Part shown: one piece after another, positions 51,301 to 63,857 of the stretch
How the letters are laid out: each line of letters starts with the position of its first letter
Position numbering within the stretch: the stretch's first letter is position 1
Assembly: GCF_000237925.1 (NCBI RefSeq)
Contig: NC_031497.1
Coordinates: 6,131,295-6,195,294 of the forward strand
Length of the DNA: 64,000 bases
From: Schistosoma mansoni
Taxonomy: Eukaryota > Platyhelminthes > Trematoda > Strigeidida > Schistosomatidae
Direction of reading: 5' to 3'
The notes under the pieces: model-generated
Seen by the model: only the letters and a program-made list of their open reading frames with translations
What the model was told of the DNA's origin: nothing
Databases searched by the model: none
Translations under genes and position numbers: made by a program

Positions 51301-53895
51301 TTCTGACTGTCGGCTCATCGGTTGAGCATCAGCTACTAAACCACCGAATAACAAGCTTTAGTGAGTACAGTTATAAGCTCTGTTGATACTTCGTCATTTA
51401 TTGTTAGGTTCCCAAATTCTGTGAGAATCATATCTAATACGTATACTTTTCTACAGATCCCAATCTCACTATCTCGGGGAATTTCGGGGAAAACCCTAAA
51501 GTTTCCCCAAGATAGTGAAATTGGGATGTTTCCGTTTCGATGGAATATTACATTACCAAATCTGTTAAATATTGTCCATTGAAAATGACTTGAAGTATAT
51601 CTTTTTTACCGTGATAAAATATTTCTTGAAATGGCCTTTTTATTTTGATAATTGTCCGATTTTTCCTATTCGATCAACATTCTTGGACTGCAGTGCATTT
51701 CCTTGTAACTCATACAGTAAGACAAACCCTATCCAGTTTAAAGTACTCTTAACAGTAACTCAAGTGACATCAACAGATAATCAAATTCCCGAATGATGAG
51801 GTCTTTCAGTCAATGAAAGGTAAAAATTTAGGATCCAACAAAAATATTGCATTTGCAATACTGAGAAGTATGTTCTCTTCTAAATGGCAACATTGGCCAA
51901 ATTTATTCAGCCTTATGTTTCCAGCTTTATGATTATACGACTTAAATTAATTGTAAAATGCAACTACTTCGAGTTCATTTTTCATATCTAAGGTCCTAAA
52001 TGGAAGTGCAATAGTGCTACTAGTCTCTGCAAGTTCAGTGGTATTTTGTCTCTGTTTATTTGGCGTATTCGAAGTGCTTTTGAACATCATTTTTAAGCTG
52101 TAAGCGGAAAAAAAGTGATGTCAATGAAGTTCGCATATTGTGCTCTAAAACTCGTCTACATTTGTCAACTGATGTGATTAGTAGCTGTCTGTTTACTCAG
52201 CTTTGATTGTTTTTGTGTGGCTTTACTGAATAAACTTGAACCATTCTAAACTAATTAGTATTCGTTTATTAGCTTATTTTTTGAAATGTCATGTAGCTAA
52301 ATGACTTGTTCGTATCGATTTAGATACCACAAAGCTGAGAAAACTAACAACTTCATAACCCCACGTGACTATAAATTCGAGTCAACACACAACACTGTGT
52401 ATTACTTTGTCCTGTCATTCTATAATGGATTCCAGACAATAACAGGACCGTTTTACTTAAGAACACAAAACCAAACTCATCCATGGGGGGATCAAACGAT
52501 GTACTTTTTGGAAGGCTACTTATTCGGATTAGAGTGATGTTCATTTGCTAAGCTAGACGCCCCCAAATGCCCTGGTACGGCCGAGAGTGGGGAGACAAGT
52601 CAATAACTGACACATTAGGACTAAGTGACTGATGATCGCACTTTAATAAAGTACATTATGCGACTATCAATATTTTGAATAATCCACTACTGCAACGTCC
52701 ATTTGACTTCCAGTGCATTTCAGTTGCACCAGTTAATTCTCTCATTTGGCTTTTGCTCAGCATCAATATTTAGTTTTATTGTGTGCGAATTTGACGATTC
52801 CGTTAGCCAACAGTTACTGAATGCAGTCTGTATATAATGGAATAAATCCAAATATGAACCAGTCTCCCTTTGTTTTTACCAAATAAATCTTTCTGATAGA
52901 TTCGCCCTTTGGAGTAGCTGGGTTTAGAAGAGAACGGAGTTGTGGTATTCATGTACCAAAGTGCAGTGAAAAATTACTGTCGGTATCATATACATGTCAC
53001 TTACGTGGTCAGTTTTTCAGTAGTTGATTATACACAGTAATAATAATTGGTCACAATTATCTAAGTGGTACTGATTTTTAACATTCAAATGGGAAAACTA
53101 TCTATTGGCACACAACCGTGATGGGTACCTAAAAAATGAGAGATTGCACTCAACTTGTATTTCCTTTTATGTCTGAATAAGAATACTTAATTTATGCCAA
53201 AAGTCAGTTGTATTGCTAGTATGAATTGGATTTATTTCATTTTATTAAATGCATACCTACCTATGTGCGGTGGCGCTCCCCACTGATTCATTTTGTCAGG
53301 CCGCTCTATTCTCCTTTAGCATTTCATATGCCTTGAAATTTGACTAGGACTTGTTCTAGAGTCTGGTATTATATTCCATAGTAATTCAGCAAATAAGCGG
53401 TGTCAAAATCCTGAAGTGTAAAGTCTGTTTTTTGAAAAAAATAATCTGATGAAAATAAGCAAAAGTATATCTCACAACTAATCAAATAAGATAGTTTTTT
53501 GAACAATTAAGTCTCGGATTTTTATTACCAGGCTCTACTAGTTAAAATACCTTTTGATTACTATGCAGTAACAGGAATTTGTTGAAATGATCTAATGAAC
53601 CACGAAGTGATATACTAAGATTGTTTTTCTCACTGATAACAGGATAAGAGAGGTATTTTATACATCGAAACTTGAATGTAGTTAGATATAGTATCTATGT
53701 ACCTGGGAAATTCTATGATTGTAATGACTATTATTAGCTTTGGAAAGTGAATAAAGCATTGGTGGTTGAAGTCTGTTCAAGGCTATTAGAAACAGTCTCC
53801 GCGAACTAGAGGCTGAAGCGTTTGTCAGAATATTCTGTGGTACAGTTCAACTGACTTCCGTCTATTGAGTCGTCCTTGACTCGAGTACTGCTTAA
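48386..53895. other. Long stretch without a recognisable gene
   Basis: Includes the SR gene 3' UTR; the first clean AATAAA after the stop is at about 49113-49118. Frames such as 51073-51354 (minus, 93 codons, with CFVC and RCYF Cys pairs) and 52301-52537 (plus) are unrecognised. Possible small exons cannot be excluded. Confidence 0.35.
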
Positions 53896-55019
53896 TTAGG
53901 CCACTGATATCATATCCGTGATCCGTATTGAAGTTAAATTCACTGGGAATGCTGCAGCGGCGAATGAAGTAATTAATGACAATTTGCATTCAGAGCTGTC
54001 GTTTTTCGATCTTGGTAGTACCATTGCAACTACGAGATCTCTGTCCCAAACCTTCCACCTACCAAAGTTCACGAAGTCAGTTCGTCTCACCAGTCTTCCC
54101 CTAATGGAGCATATATCAATAAACGGTCAGAATATTTAGACCAGGTTCGTTTTAGGTGCTTTAAAAAGTCTTAAGATATGATAACCCAAGACTTTTGTTA
54201 TCAACGAAGGGTCTAGTTGCTGTATAGTGCTGAAAGATACTTCTTACCTTCTGGTCTCATTTGGTGACAAGTAGTAAGACCAAATCTTTCTTCAATAACA
54301 ATAAAATTTCACTACATTCTGAAGGCCCCCAAAAGACAAAAAAACAGTTTGCTTCAGTACATAGTAAAGTTGCCCTACGTATTGGTCACTATCCGTCCAC
54401 AAACTACGTTGGCTTCGATTCGCTGGTAACTGATCATTTATCTCCATTTGTCAAACTCGTGTTTGGTACCACAAGGTATGTGGGGCAACTGAAAACGGAT
54501 ATGTTGCTCAACATTGTGTTACGTTTTTCGGGACGGATGTCCGACAAAGTCGTTGAAACTAAGCATGAAAAACCCGTACTCGATCAAAGTTGTATTTCAT
54601 AGCATATGTTTGTGGGTAAACCAGTTAAGTCCTGTTGTGGTGTATGCTACTTATGTCGAAAAACATAGCACGTAACACCAATCAGAATTGGAATGCATGA
54701 CAGAAGGCCTAGGAGATCGAGTTGAAGAAAAACGAAGAGAAATATAAAGGAATTGCAAATTGGAAGAATCATACTGAACGGAAAGGATAATTGACGGAAG
54801 TTTTGCTAATGAAGTATTGAATGTACGGTTTCCATATTTTACAAGGATATTCTGTAATTTTGTATTAAACAATAAATTTTTCCCCAACTGAATGTTCGTT
54901 CATCACACTGGTCTCATTTATAAGGTTCTAAACTTGATAAAACATGGGCCACTCATATTGACTCGCTGCGTACTTCTGTTTACAGTGGTGACAACAATAT
55001 TGATACATGATATATCTAC
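53896..55019. other. Unrecognised open frames, no firm gene
   Basis: A 113-codon plus frame (54261-54602) and a 73-codon plus frame (53918-54139) have no motif I recognise. The first may be the upstream part of the PLE remnant that follows, but this is only positional. Confidence 0.3.
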
Positions 55020-55145
55020 CTATCTACCAGCCCACTTTCTCTTGTGGAACAGGATATATAGGATGTGGCTAGCGTCCGATTTCAACACAAATACCAGAAT
55101 ATATCCCAACATCTTACCACAAGGACTATAGAGATGCAGCTAAAA
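55020..55145 (+). pseudogene. PLE GIY-YIG remnant
   Basis: The plus strand reads FSCGTGYIGCG, then STQIPEYIPTSYHKDYRDAAK, which lines up with FTCSCGARYIGHSQ...STRIREYIQ...YKDEKNAVK of the fragment at 25575-25690. Stops are present. It ends exactly at the start of inverted arm G'. Confidence 0.65.
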
Positions 55146-55669
55146 TCTCCAAGTTAGTGCTGACTGTGACACGGTCCGATCATTTTGTGAATTGTGCCCT
55201 AACCACCACTCAGCGTCTCCTAATCTCTACAGGCAGATGGTCTTCTCTCTACCACAGCCAGATATTGCTAATGGTGTCTGTCCGCCTAATCTGGATACCC
55301 TTAACTTCCTGATGATGATCGTGGAAGTCCTTCAAGTTTCAGCTCAGCACAACACTATTTTGACGGGTTTTTAAAATTCTGCCTTTGATGTTATGCGAGA
55401 GTTGTTTTTAGTCCAGGATATTCAATTGTAGGGACACTTTCCTTGCTTTGCCAATTCATGCCTTCACGTTTGCACCAGATCTTCGTTGTTTATCAATGAT
55501 GCTAGCTAAGTACTTGAATGCTCCCAAGTCTTCCAGAGCTTCGACATCATGTGTGATGTGGTTGCTGCTTGCTGTGTTGTACTTTAGAATCTTGTTTCTC
55601 CCTTGTGAATACTGAGGTGTGCTGCTACAGCATCCGCTACTGGACTGGTGGGCTTCTGTATTTGTTGTT
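55145..55669 (-). repeat. Inverted repeat arm G' (partner 45185-45710)
   Basis: Isolated RTE 3' fragment in minus sense with no other RTE sequence around it, identical in reading-frame breaks to 45185-45710. Its partner sits inside an otherwise continuous RTE element, so the copy here is probably the derived one. Confidence 0.85.
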
Positions 55670-56399
55670 ATATTTAAATACCGCCAGAAAAAATATATTG
55701 AAGATCCCAGATTGATCAACGTCACAGGTCCTAGTTCTTTGGGGCGACTTCGATACATAAGTTTCGCAGTAAATCACTGACAAATAGCATAAACAATCAT
55801 CAAAGGTTAAATTGCTGAATCTTGGAAATAATTTTCTGTCCTTGTCATCATCTATTATATTTTGTTGTTGTTTATTTATTTGTCTCTTTGCCGTTCTATC
55901 TTTTTGTGCTGTGTCTACTACTTTTGTTGTCCAGCCATACGAGACTTTATGTGTATTAAACGAAAATAAATTAAGCGGCCCCAGGTTCGAGCTCCACCAC
56001 AGCAACTTCGATCTAAGTTTAGTAATAAATATAGCTCATAATTGGATAGACAAACATGTATGTGATAGATGATTGGCATAGAACATACTGTTACTAATTT
56101 ATGATTTGATTAACCTATTTGAATCAATATCTAGTAGGTTAATTCAAGCCTTCTTACTAAGTTGTATTTTCCTAACATTTATAAAAAGTGGTCACTACTA
56201 AAAAGAGATCCCAACAAGTTTGAAGAAACTGTCAAATTCCTTTAGACTCCTAAACTTAACCCAACTGTTATTAGTTATTGATGCAATTATTTTTCAAATT
56301 ATTTGAATGTGACCATTTCACTGAATTTCACAATAGTCCGAATTCACTTGCGTATTAGTAATCATTGTCATTCCATTCTATTTGTGTTGGTATCAAGTC

Positions 56400-59125
56400 A
56401 GATAACGGGGACCGTCTACTGCAACTGTGCTCAGACTACAACCTGTTTCTGGCTAGCTCTAGCTACCGGCACAGTCATCGCCGATCTGCCACCTAGCGCC
56501 CTCCATCTGCATCTCAAGCCTAGACTCAAATTGATCACATCGCGATCAGCTACCGCTGGTGTGGTTGTGTACAAGACTACTGCTCCGTACAACCCATTGA
56601 AGCCCGTTGGTCTACTCCGGATGCCCGTGAGTTTGACCATAAACGACGACTTACGTAAAGAAGTTGGGCAAAGCTTGCGTAAGAACCGAGAAGTCTGGTG
56701 GTGGGAGCATGCCAATGAGTTGGAAGCAGCAGCTGCGTCTAGTAACTGCCGAAAGCTCTTTCAACTCATCCGAGCCACTGGCAGCAGGAAGTCTGGTGTG
56801 AGCAAAACAATTTGTGAAGATGAAGGGATGCCACTCACTAATATCTATCGACGTCTTGGACGATAGACAGAGTTTTTCGAGGGGCAGTTCAACTGGTCTG
56901 CTGCCCTGGCAATATCGATTTTATTTTACTTATTTAAACACTTATGTATTGGAACAAGGAGGCACCAAATATGTATGCGCCACACAAATCATTTGATTTG
57001 TGTCAGGGCTGGGATACTGACCGGGTGCCCAGACAGAAGCAGGTGGTTTTCTTAGAGGGCCACTTTCGGAGCCTTCGACGTAAAGGTTTGATCGACAAGG
57101 CAGTGGAGCAACGTTACGAGATGCAACCGCATGGTAGCCGGTAACCAATAATTGGTTCTCATATCGTTTGTTCTCTTAGGATCCTGGAGCCCATGTTCAA
57201 CATTGGTTTAAAATAAGGGTTTTCCAACTTTTCTAGGTGGACCTTCCATTTCCATTAACCCGGTTGAAGTGCCGGACAATCTCTTTTCGTCCTCTCAATT
57301 TCGTAAACAACAGTAATTCCGCGAGAAGGCAGTGAGTAGGACTTCCCTGACAGTGGCTGTATATGCGTGGCCATGTGAGAGCATTTCGAGAGGGAGGGTT
57401 GACTCTTCCCACCCTCAGCCGTACTAGGGCATTTAGGGGCAACATCGACTGTCCTGCCCTCCATGGCCTGTGACGACTGATCCACCAAATGAGGCGTAAG
57501 TCTGTAAGGAATTCCAACTCTTGAAACGTCACAAATCAACAGGCCCAGATGACTCCCGGCCCTTTTTAAAGATGGTGGTGACTTTCTGGTTAACGAACTG
57601 ACCGCGTTGTTCACAAAGGTTTGGCAGTTAGAGAGTGTTCTAACATCGTGGAATGAGTCGATAGTTGTCCCTATCTTTAAAAAATATTCACTTCGTTTCT
57701 GTAACTATCGGGGAATAAGTCTACTCCCGTTTGAGTTCAAACTATTGGCTTCCGTCAAAATCCGAGAAAGATTGGCTCCCTAGGAACAGGCTGGTTTTCG
57801 TTCTGGTTGAGGATGTATTGATCATATCTTCACAATCCACCAAATGTTAGAACACCGTCATACTTATCACAGGCCAACAATCATAGTGTTTCTTGACATC
57901 AGGGCTGCCTTCGATTCGTTGGACAGGACTGTCCTCTGGGATTGTCTACTGAAGAAGGATGTACCTGAGAAGTTTATTAACATCTTAAAGACCCTGTATA
58001 CGAACACCTCAGGCAGAGTGAGGGCATACAACCACCTTTCTCCCTTGTTCCATTCGAGCAGTGGGGTTAGGCAGGGTTGCCCGATCTCGCCATTCCTCTT
58101 CAACTTTGCCATCGACGACATCCTGGAAACAGCTCTGATGGATGTAAGTAATGGCGGTGTGGATATGTTGCCTGGAGAACGACTTCTCGACCTTGAGTAT
58201 GCGGATGATATTGTCTTACTATGCGATGACACCCAAGGCATACAATCCGCACTTAATCAGTTGGCAGTGCCCGTATGAACGATGTGCTTTGCACTCTCCA
58301 AGTGCAAAGTACTCCTCCAAGACTGGCAGGATTCTAATCTCGTACTCACCCTGGGTGGTTAGCAGATTGAAGTAGTAGAGAAAGTTTGTGTCTCTAGGTA
58401 GCTACATAAGTGCTGGTGGTGGCGTAAGTGATGAAACTGATTCACGTATAGCGAAAGCCAAAGCGACTTATGCTAGTCTGGGCCATCTTTGGCGCCTTTG
58501 TGATGTTAGTTTGGCTGTAAAAGGTCGGGTCTTCAACGCGTCGGTGAGAGTAGTTTTGCTCTATGCTTGTGAAACCTGGCCTCCGAGTTGAGGATGTTAG
58601 ACGACTCTGTGTTTGGTCATCGTTGTCTACGAATGTCGCCCCAAAGAATTCCACGTCGTGCATTATTTGCCGACGCTGGGACTGGTTGGAAAAAGCGGAG
58701 AGGTGGTCAGTGTATAACATAGTGTCTTGGTATGACGGAAAGCTGTACAGGACTCGCTTCTGTTGATCCTTCATGACTCCCTAGTTGGGGTTCTAGAGAT
58801 TGTGCAACATAGTGGCTTAAGACATGACTCAGAATAGAAGTCAGTGGCGATCCTGCTGTAACTTTCTTTTACTTCATAAAAATACGAACGCGACTTCTTT
58901 GACTGAAAGAATTCTTCCTTGTTGTACTTTACAAACTTAACTGCTTCTCCAATTATTATTATTTCACTATCATACACTAATTTCTGTTCGTTATTGTTCC
59001 CCTTTTTCTTATACGCACCTTACATTCTCTATTTCTTTAGAGTCTCATAGTTATTGTGGCGCATATGTATTTGGTGCTCCTTTGTACCAATATTTATGTG
59101 TTCAAATAAATAAAAGCACATCAAA
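56400..59125 (+). pseudogene. RTE-clade non-LTR retroelement (Perere-3/SR3-like), 5' truncated and degenerate
   Basis: Plus strand in order: endonuclease end (DRLLQLCSDYNLFLASSSYR near 56410-56470), linker SLRKNREVWWWEHANELEAA and KLFQLIRATGSRKSGVS (56670-56810), RT with VFLDIRAAFDSLDRTVLWDC (57890-57945), GVRQGCPISPFLFNFAIDD (58060-58115) and LEYADDIVLLC (58190-58222), C-terminal SLAVKGRVFNASVRVVLLYACE (58510-58575), and a 3' UTR ending with GTACCAA and an AAATAAATAAAA tail (59090-59120). The longest intact frame is 144 codons (57844-58278). This is the family to which the insertion at 16022-17184 belongs. Confidence 0.87.
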
Positions 59126-59384
59126 TCTTATTCAAACATCAAAAATTATTGAAAAATAAATTTAACTCACAAACATGAGAATGTATTTTCTGCTAGACTG
59201 TCGGGAAATATATTGATTGATATAGGAGAAATTGTTGACAGAAAAGTAAAAAGATTCTGTTCAACTGATTAGAAAGATCATATTATATAATAACTTTTTA
59301 CAAATTCCAATTCATTCTGTTAGCATTTGTTTACAATAGTTGTATAACACAATTCATCACAAGTAAGAACATTAATTTTAAGCA

Positions 59385-59645
59385 GAGATAGATGGTGGTT
59401 TGCAGTGGAATCCAAAATACGCGTCTCGTCATATTTAGGACTCATTTGGTAGATGTACCTACATCTGAGTTGATGTTCACTCTGGGATTCGAACCCAGTA
59501 CCTTTCGCTTAAAATACCAATACATTAACCCCTTAGTTACTGAGTCCAGATAACTGCTCATTTTTATAATGGGTGACATTCTAATTCAATTGATCAGTCT
59601 TAAACATCAATGGGCAGATTCAAGCGACCAATACAAATAAATTAA
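59385..59645 (-). mobile_element. Second copy of the ribozyme SINE, decayed
   Basis: Aligned to 2340-2640: B box GGGTTCGAATCCC at 59484-59496, tRNA-like head around 59500-59550. The hammerhead region (about 59411-59465) has lost the core: CTGANGA reads CAAATGA, GAAA reads GAGA, and the cleavage triplet is gone. The ribozyme is therefore dead. Confidence 0.8.
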
Positions 59646-59783
59646 TAGTAATTTTACATTTTTTCTAGCAGTTTGTGGGACATTTTCACAGTTTGTCTCA
59701 TTTTTATTTTGTTTACCTAATACTTTGATTATTTCGTTTCAGGTTAATAATCTCTGTTCGAAAATAATAATACACATTGAGTA

Positions 59784-59888
59784 ATGAACACTAGTGAGCA
59801 AACAGTCGACCGACCATTTGTTACTAGCGATGGAAAAATATGGCCAGCAAATGTTTTTGTACCTTGTAAAAGATATTATTGTATTAAA
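59784..59888 (+). CDS. Candidate first coding exon of an unrecognised gene
   Basis: ATG preceded by an in-frame TGA, then 35 codons (MNTSEQTVDRPFVTSDGKIW...) ending AAA before a GTTAGT donor, phase 0. Upstream, TTTCGTTTCAG near 59742 could be an acceptor for a 5' untranslated exon. The phase fits the exon at 63769-63857, whose first base also starts a codon. Product not recognised. Joining the two exons across about 3.9 kb is an inference. Confidence 0.35.
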
Positions 59889-60365
59889 GTTAGTCGATTA
59901 GTTTTTTTGTCTCGTCCTGTTTTTGCTTATTTATTGTTTTAATTTTTAGCGATGGTAGTTATTAGCATTTATCGGTATGATAATTAGTTAGTTACACAAC
60001 AGAGATAACTGTTTAATTTTAATCGATTTCTACTATGTTCTGCCTGCAGCAAAGTAGCATCTCATTTTCAGTCTTTTATGTGTCAGGTAGATATGTATTG
60101 TTTTGGAGATCCGAATTAGAAATGAACAACTTTTTATCATTGCTTAGTTCTTATTATTTTTACAACTGATGTCAAGTTCGTAATGAAAATTCTTGGTCTT
60201 CCAAACTTCAGAGACATCAGTTTCAGTATCGTCAATGACATGTATTTATCCGAAGTCGAAACGTACTGCTCTATCAGCCCACACCATTCCACACAAAATC
60301 CCCCACTATGTTGCTTTAAAAGTAAACATTCTGTCTCATACAGAACAACACTTAGATCAGTTACC

Positions 60366-60367
60366 AA

Positions 60368-60398
<31 letters not shown>

Positions 60399-60407
60399 TA
60401 TTATTAT
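60366..60407. repeat. ATT trinucleotide microsatellite
   Basis: About 14 ATT units with one interruption (ACT). It produces the long Tyr and Ile runs in the overlapping reading frames, which are therefore not genes. Confidence 0.95.
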
Positions 60408-61429
60408 GTTAAAGTGAATATTCACCTATATTAAGGATTTTACATCAAATATAGACATAAAATTAAGGGAATTATAATCGCCTCTTGATTTACTTGACTG
60501 TAGGCTCATGCTCAGTATCTTGAAGGATATATGTGTTGTATTTGGACATAAAATTGATAGGTGATAGTGATCACAAATTTTGTAGTCATTGTTTTTAATA
60601 AGTAAGTAGTTTAGTAATATATGTTTATCCTAACGATTAAAGTTAAACCATATGATTTTCTTTTTGTTTTCAAATGCTATCTGGGATGCTACTATACTTA
60701 TAGCCACTCGTACTCATTACCTAATCGTGTTTAGTAATCGATTTTACAGATTCTTGATATGATGTGCGACAGTGAGTTGTGGTTGGCTAATAAAAGAAGA
60801 AAGACAATCAGCCTTGCTAAACATTTAATACACTATTTAACATTGTGGATTCTTTTCTACTACCGATTTCTACCCTTGGTTTTAATGTGCGAGCTGCTTG
60901 TATTTGTCTTAAGTAAACTATCGTCTGGTCTATAATCTGGCTTTTAGTCGTTAATTGTGAATCGTATATGTGGGTGTGAATTGATCTGGTCTGCTGATTT
61001 AATAATCTCGTATCTGATATATGATATTATGTATTGTTCCTAATCCATTACCAAATTTAGTCGGACATCATGTACTTTGTAGAGTCACCAAACCAATTAT
61101 TATTTTGGCCTACATAACGACTTGGCTGTTTGATATTCACATAATCCTTAGTGTCTATGAAATACAGGATGATAAATAAGTCGAAGTAAATTGGTTCCAC
61201 TCATTTCATTTGCTTATTTCTCTCTTCATTTATTTGTTTCCCGGTTAAGCAATATAGTATACATTTGAAAGCATAAAAAACAAGCAATCAAGCACGTTGA
61301 ATGAAATTAACACTTTAACCAAATCATTATAACAAGAAGAATTTCTCTAACAATAATCCTTTGTCAATTTATGTTTGGTTTATTAGTAGTATGTATTTTT
61401 GTCACTCAAACCCGAATGTTATAATATTT

Positions 61430-61446
61430 ACACACACACACACACA
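61430..61446. repeat. CA dinucleotide run
   Basis: Seventeen bases of alternating A and C. Confidence 0.9.
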
Positions 61447-62351
61447 GATTGGATTTTGATTAAACAAATAATGAATCATTTTTTGAAATGATGATGTTGC
61501 CTGGAATTGAATTTCCAAGATGTCATGTGTGCATATACATTTGATATGATGTGAATTATTTTATCTAGGTACTAAAACTAACTGTTATTATGACACAGTT
61601 ATATTTTCTTCAATAAGCTTTTACAGCTACACACTTAAATTAACGTTCCAAAGTGATAACCAAATTTAAGCCAAATACATCGTTTAAAATTACAGCATAT
61701 GAATTTATGGAGGCGGTTGCGTGATAGAGTGAATAAGTTTATGGGTTGAATAAAACTGATGGTATTGATCGAAATTTGTCAGTCCGAGCTAATATCATTT
61801 TTACCATTGTATCCATACAAGTGTATCAAACTTTATATGAAACTCAATGTATTTTCACCTGATATTTTGTTTTTGATAACACTGTGTTGTTTTAATTTTT
61901 GTACTTTACTTAAGGTATCCGATCGATAGTTGCCTTTACGTGATTACTGATTCACGATAAGAGGTTGCAATTAACAGTAAGGAATATACGTGTTCACTCC
62001 AACAAATAGCTGGAAGAACTATTCTCAAAAATAAACAAGTTTATTTCTGTGTATTAGGTTATAAGCTGTATTTATTGTGGAAGGAAGGAGAGACAAAGAT
62101 ACTATTCAACCACTCAAACTAAAAGAAGCAAAGTTCGAGACTAAAACCTATCAGTTGATTGTAAATAGCCTAAATAAATGAGTCAATTTTTTACAAAAAA
62201 ATCAGATATTCAAATAAATTTAATCAACACTTAGCTTTTTACTAATGCCAGGCGACCGGAGTTATATGACAAGAAACCTTGAAACTAAATTTTACGCTAT
62301 TTGGTGTTCGTCAAAAGGCCTTTCATGTAACCTTGAGGGAACTGATACTTC

Positions 62352-62425
62352 CTGGTGGGTTTGAACCCTCATCATCCAGCTTCAAAGTCTGAGACGCTAC
62401 CACTGATCGTTTTGGGTCGCAATTG
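62352..62425 (-). mobile_element. tRNA-derived SINE head, distinct from the ribozyme SINE
   Basis: Minus strand: A-box-like GATCAGTGGTAGCG (62395-62408) and B box GGGTTCAAACCC (62357-62368) at tRNA spacing, with a CTTTGAA anticodon-loop-like string between. It resembles a tRNA-Gln-type body. The acceptor stem does not pair well, so it is a SINE or tRNA pseudogene and not a working tRNA. The SINE tail beyond 62350 is not delimited. Confidence 0.6.
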
Positions 62426-63768
62426 ACCTCCTGTAGGAATTTTTTTAGCCACGTTAAGACTTCGTTCATTGAAAAAAGTGTATTTTGGGAATTGAATTTC
62501 TATTAGTGATATATGCAGTATAGCTCATATAATGGTTCGCACCAAATTAACTGGTAGTTTGATTAAAGCAAAGTTACTATTAACAATAGAAAAACTGAAA
62601 CTTGAACATTCTACTCTACAAACTAAAACATTGTTGAATGTTAAATAATAGATAATTTTAATAGTCTTTTTTATTGTGAACTTTTACGATTAACCCTTTT
62701 GTCTAAGATATCTATTACACTGCTACTAGTCAGCTTTTTTTCTTGTAACAAACAAATATTCATAAGTTAACAGGTATCTGTAATCAATATGAGTCTTGAA
62801 ATATTTGATGAACAGAATTTTTCTTTTCCTGTACGAAAAATCATCCTGTTTAATTTGGTGGAATTTTCCGGTAATAGAAAGTGTTTTAATGGTTATTTCC
62901 CACTTGGAAATATCTTAAACACTATTGGTCCGTTGTATCTTTTCAGTGTGCTATTTTGTAATGCTTTCTAAGGGCAATTTTATGCTGTATATATACGTTT
63001 GATTTCTTCCTGTTGCGATTGCTTTTGCTTCTAACTGCTTACGGAATATATCTCCTCACTTCCGACTTGGACTTCTCACTCTAGTTAGCTGAGTCTGAGA
63101 CGCGTCAGCATAGATAGCTTATTGGTCTCTGGTCACAAGTCTTTGTTCCGTTCGCTGACTAAGCGAATTCGAAACTACCTCAGACATAACAAACGAGTAA
63201 TTGATTAGCACAATGTCTAGGAATACCAGCTGTAAAGATATGATAGATGTATTAGAAATCTGTCAACATGACAGTAATTTAGACGAAAACATGACGTACG
63301 TAGATGGCACGTGTATTTGGTGAATAATAATCAATATACCATACAAAAAGCCTACAGCGAAATTCAATACCGACCTAAACATTTCATGAACAATAAAAAT
63401 AATTGTACAAATTAAAGGAACCTATCTAAATTATGAGAAGTACGAAAAGTTATTTACAAATTAGGTTTAAATTAGTCATCTCTACACGTTTCTTATTTAT
63501 CATAATTCAATTTCATACTAGCCATTTGTAGGTTAAGATAATTTTACACGAATGAAATTTACATTATTAAATATGTCATTTGATGATTGTTTAAGATTAT
63601 TGCAATTTTGTTTATATTGTTCTTATATATAATGTTTTATTTGATTTATATTAATTATTCAATAATCAGCCAGTAGTTTATATTGTGATTAATACAAAGT
63701 TATTCGACAATTCAATGTATTACTTATTATATCTCATTCTTTCTTGTTTGTAATGTTTTCTTTTTTAG

Positions 63769-63857
63769 TATACTAAAGAAATGCTTGTATCGAAAATTAC
63801 CGAGAAATGTTTAAAACCTGATGATGGGAATTTTATTGATTTGTGGGTATTGACTAG
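63769..63857 (+). CDS. Candidate internal coding exon, gene continues beyond the window
   Basis: Preceded by a pyrimidine-rich TTTCTTTTTTAG acceptor and followed by AG before GTCAGT. The 89 bases read without a stop as YTKEMLVSKITEKCLK, then PDDGNFIDLWVLTR, ending in phase 2. Splice signals and amino-acid make-up look real. I do not recognise the protein. It may follow the exon at 59784-59888 (matching phase). Confidence 0.45.

Noticed and set aside
51073-51354. Cys-containing minus-strand frame as a zinc-finger protein
   Set aside because: The Cys/His spacing fits no finger type I know and there is no splice context.
60183-60434. Open frames with long runs of Tyr or Ile
   Set aside because: The runs are translations of the ATT microsatellite at 60366-60407.
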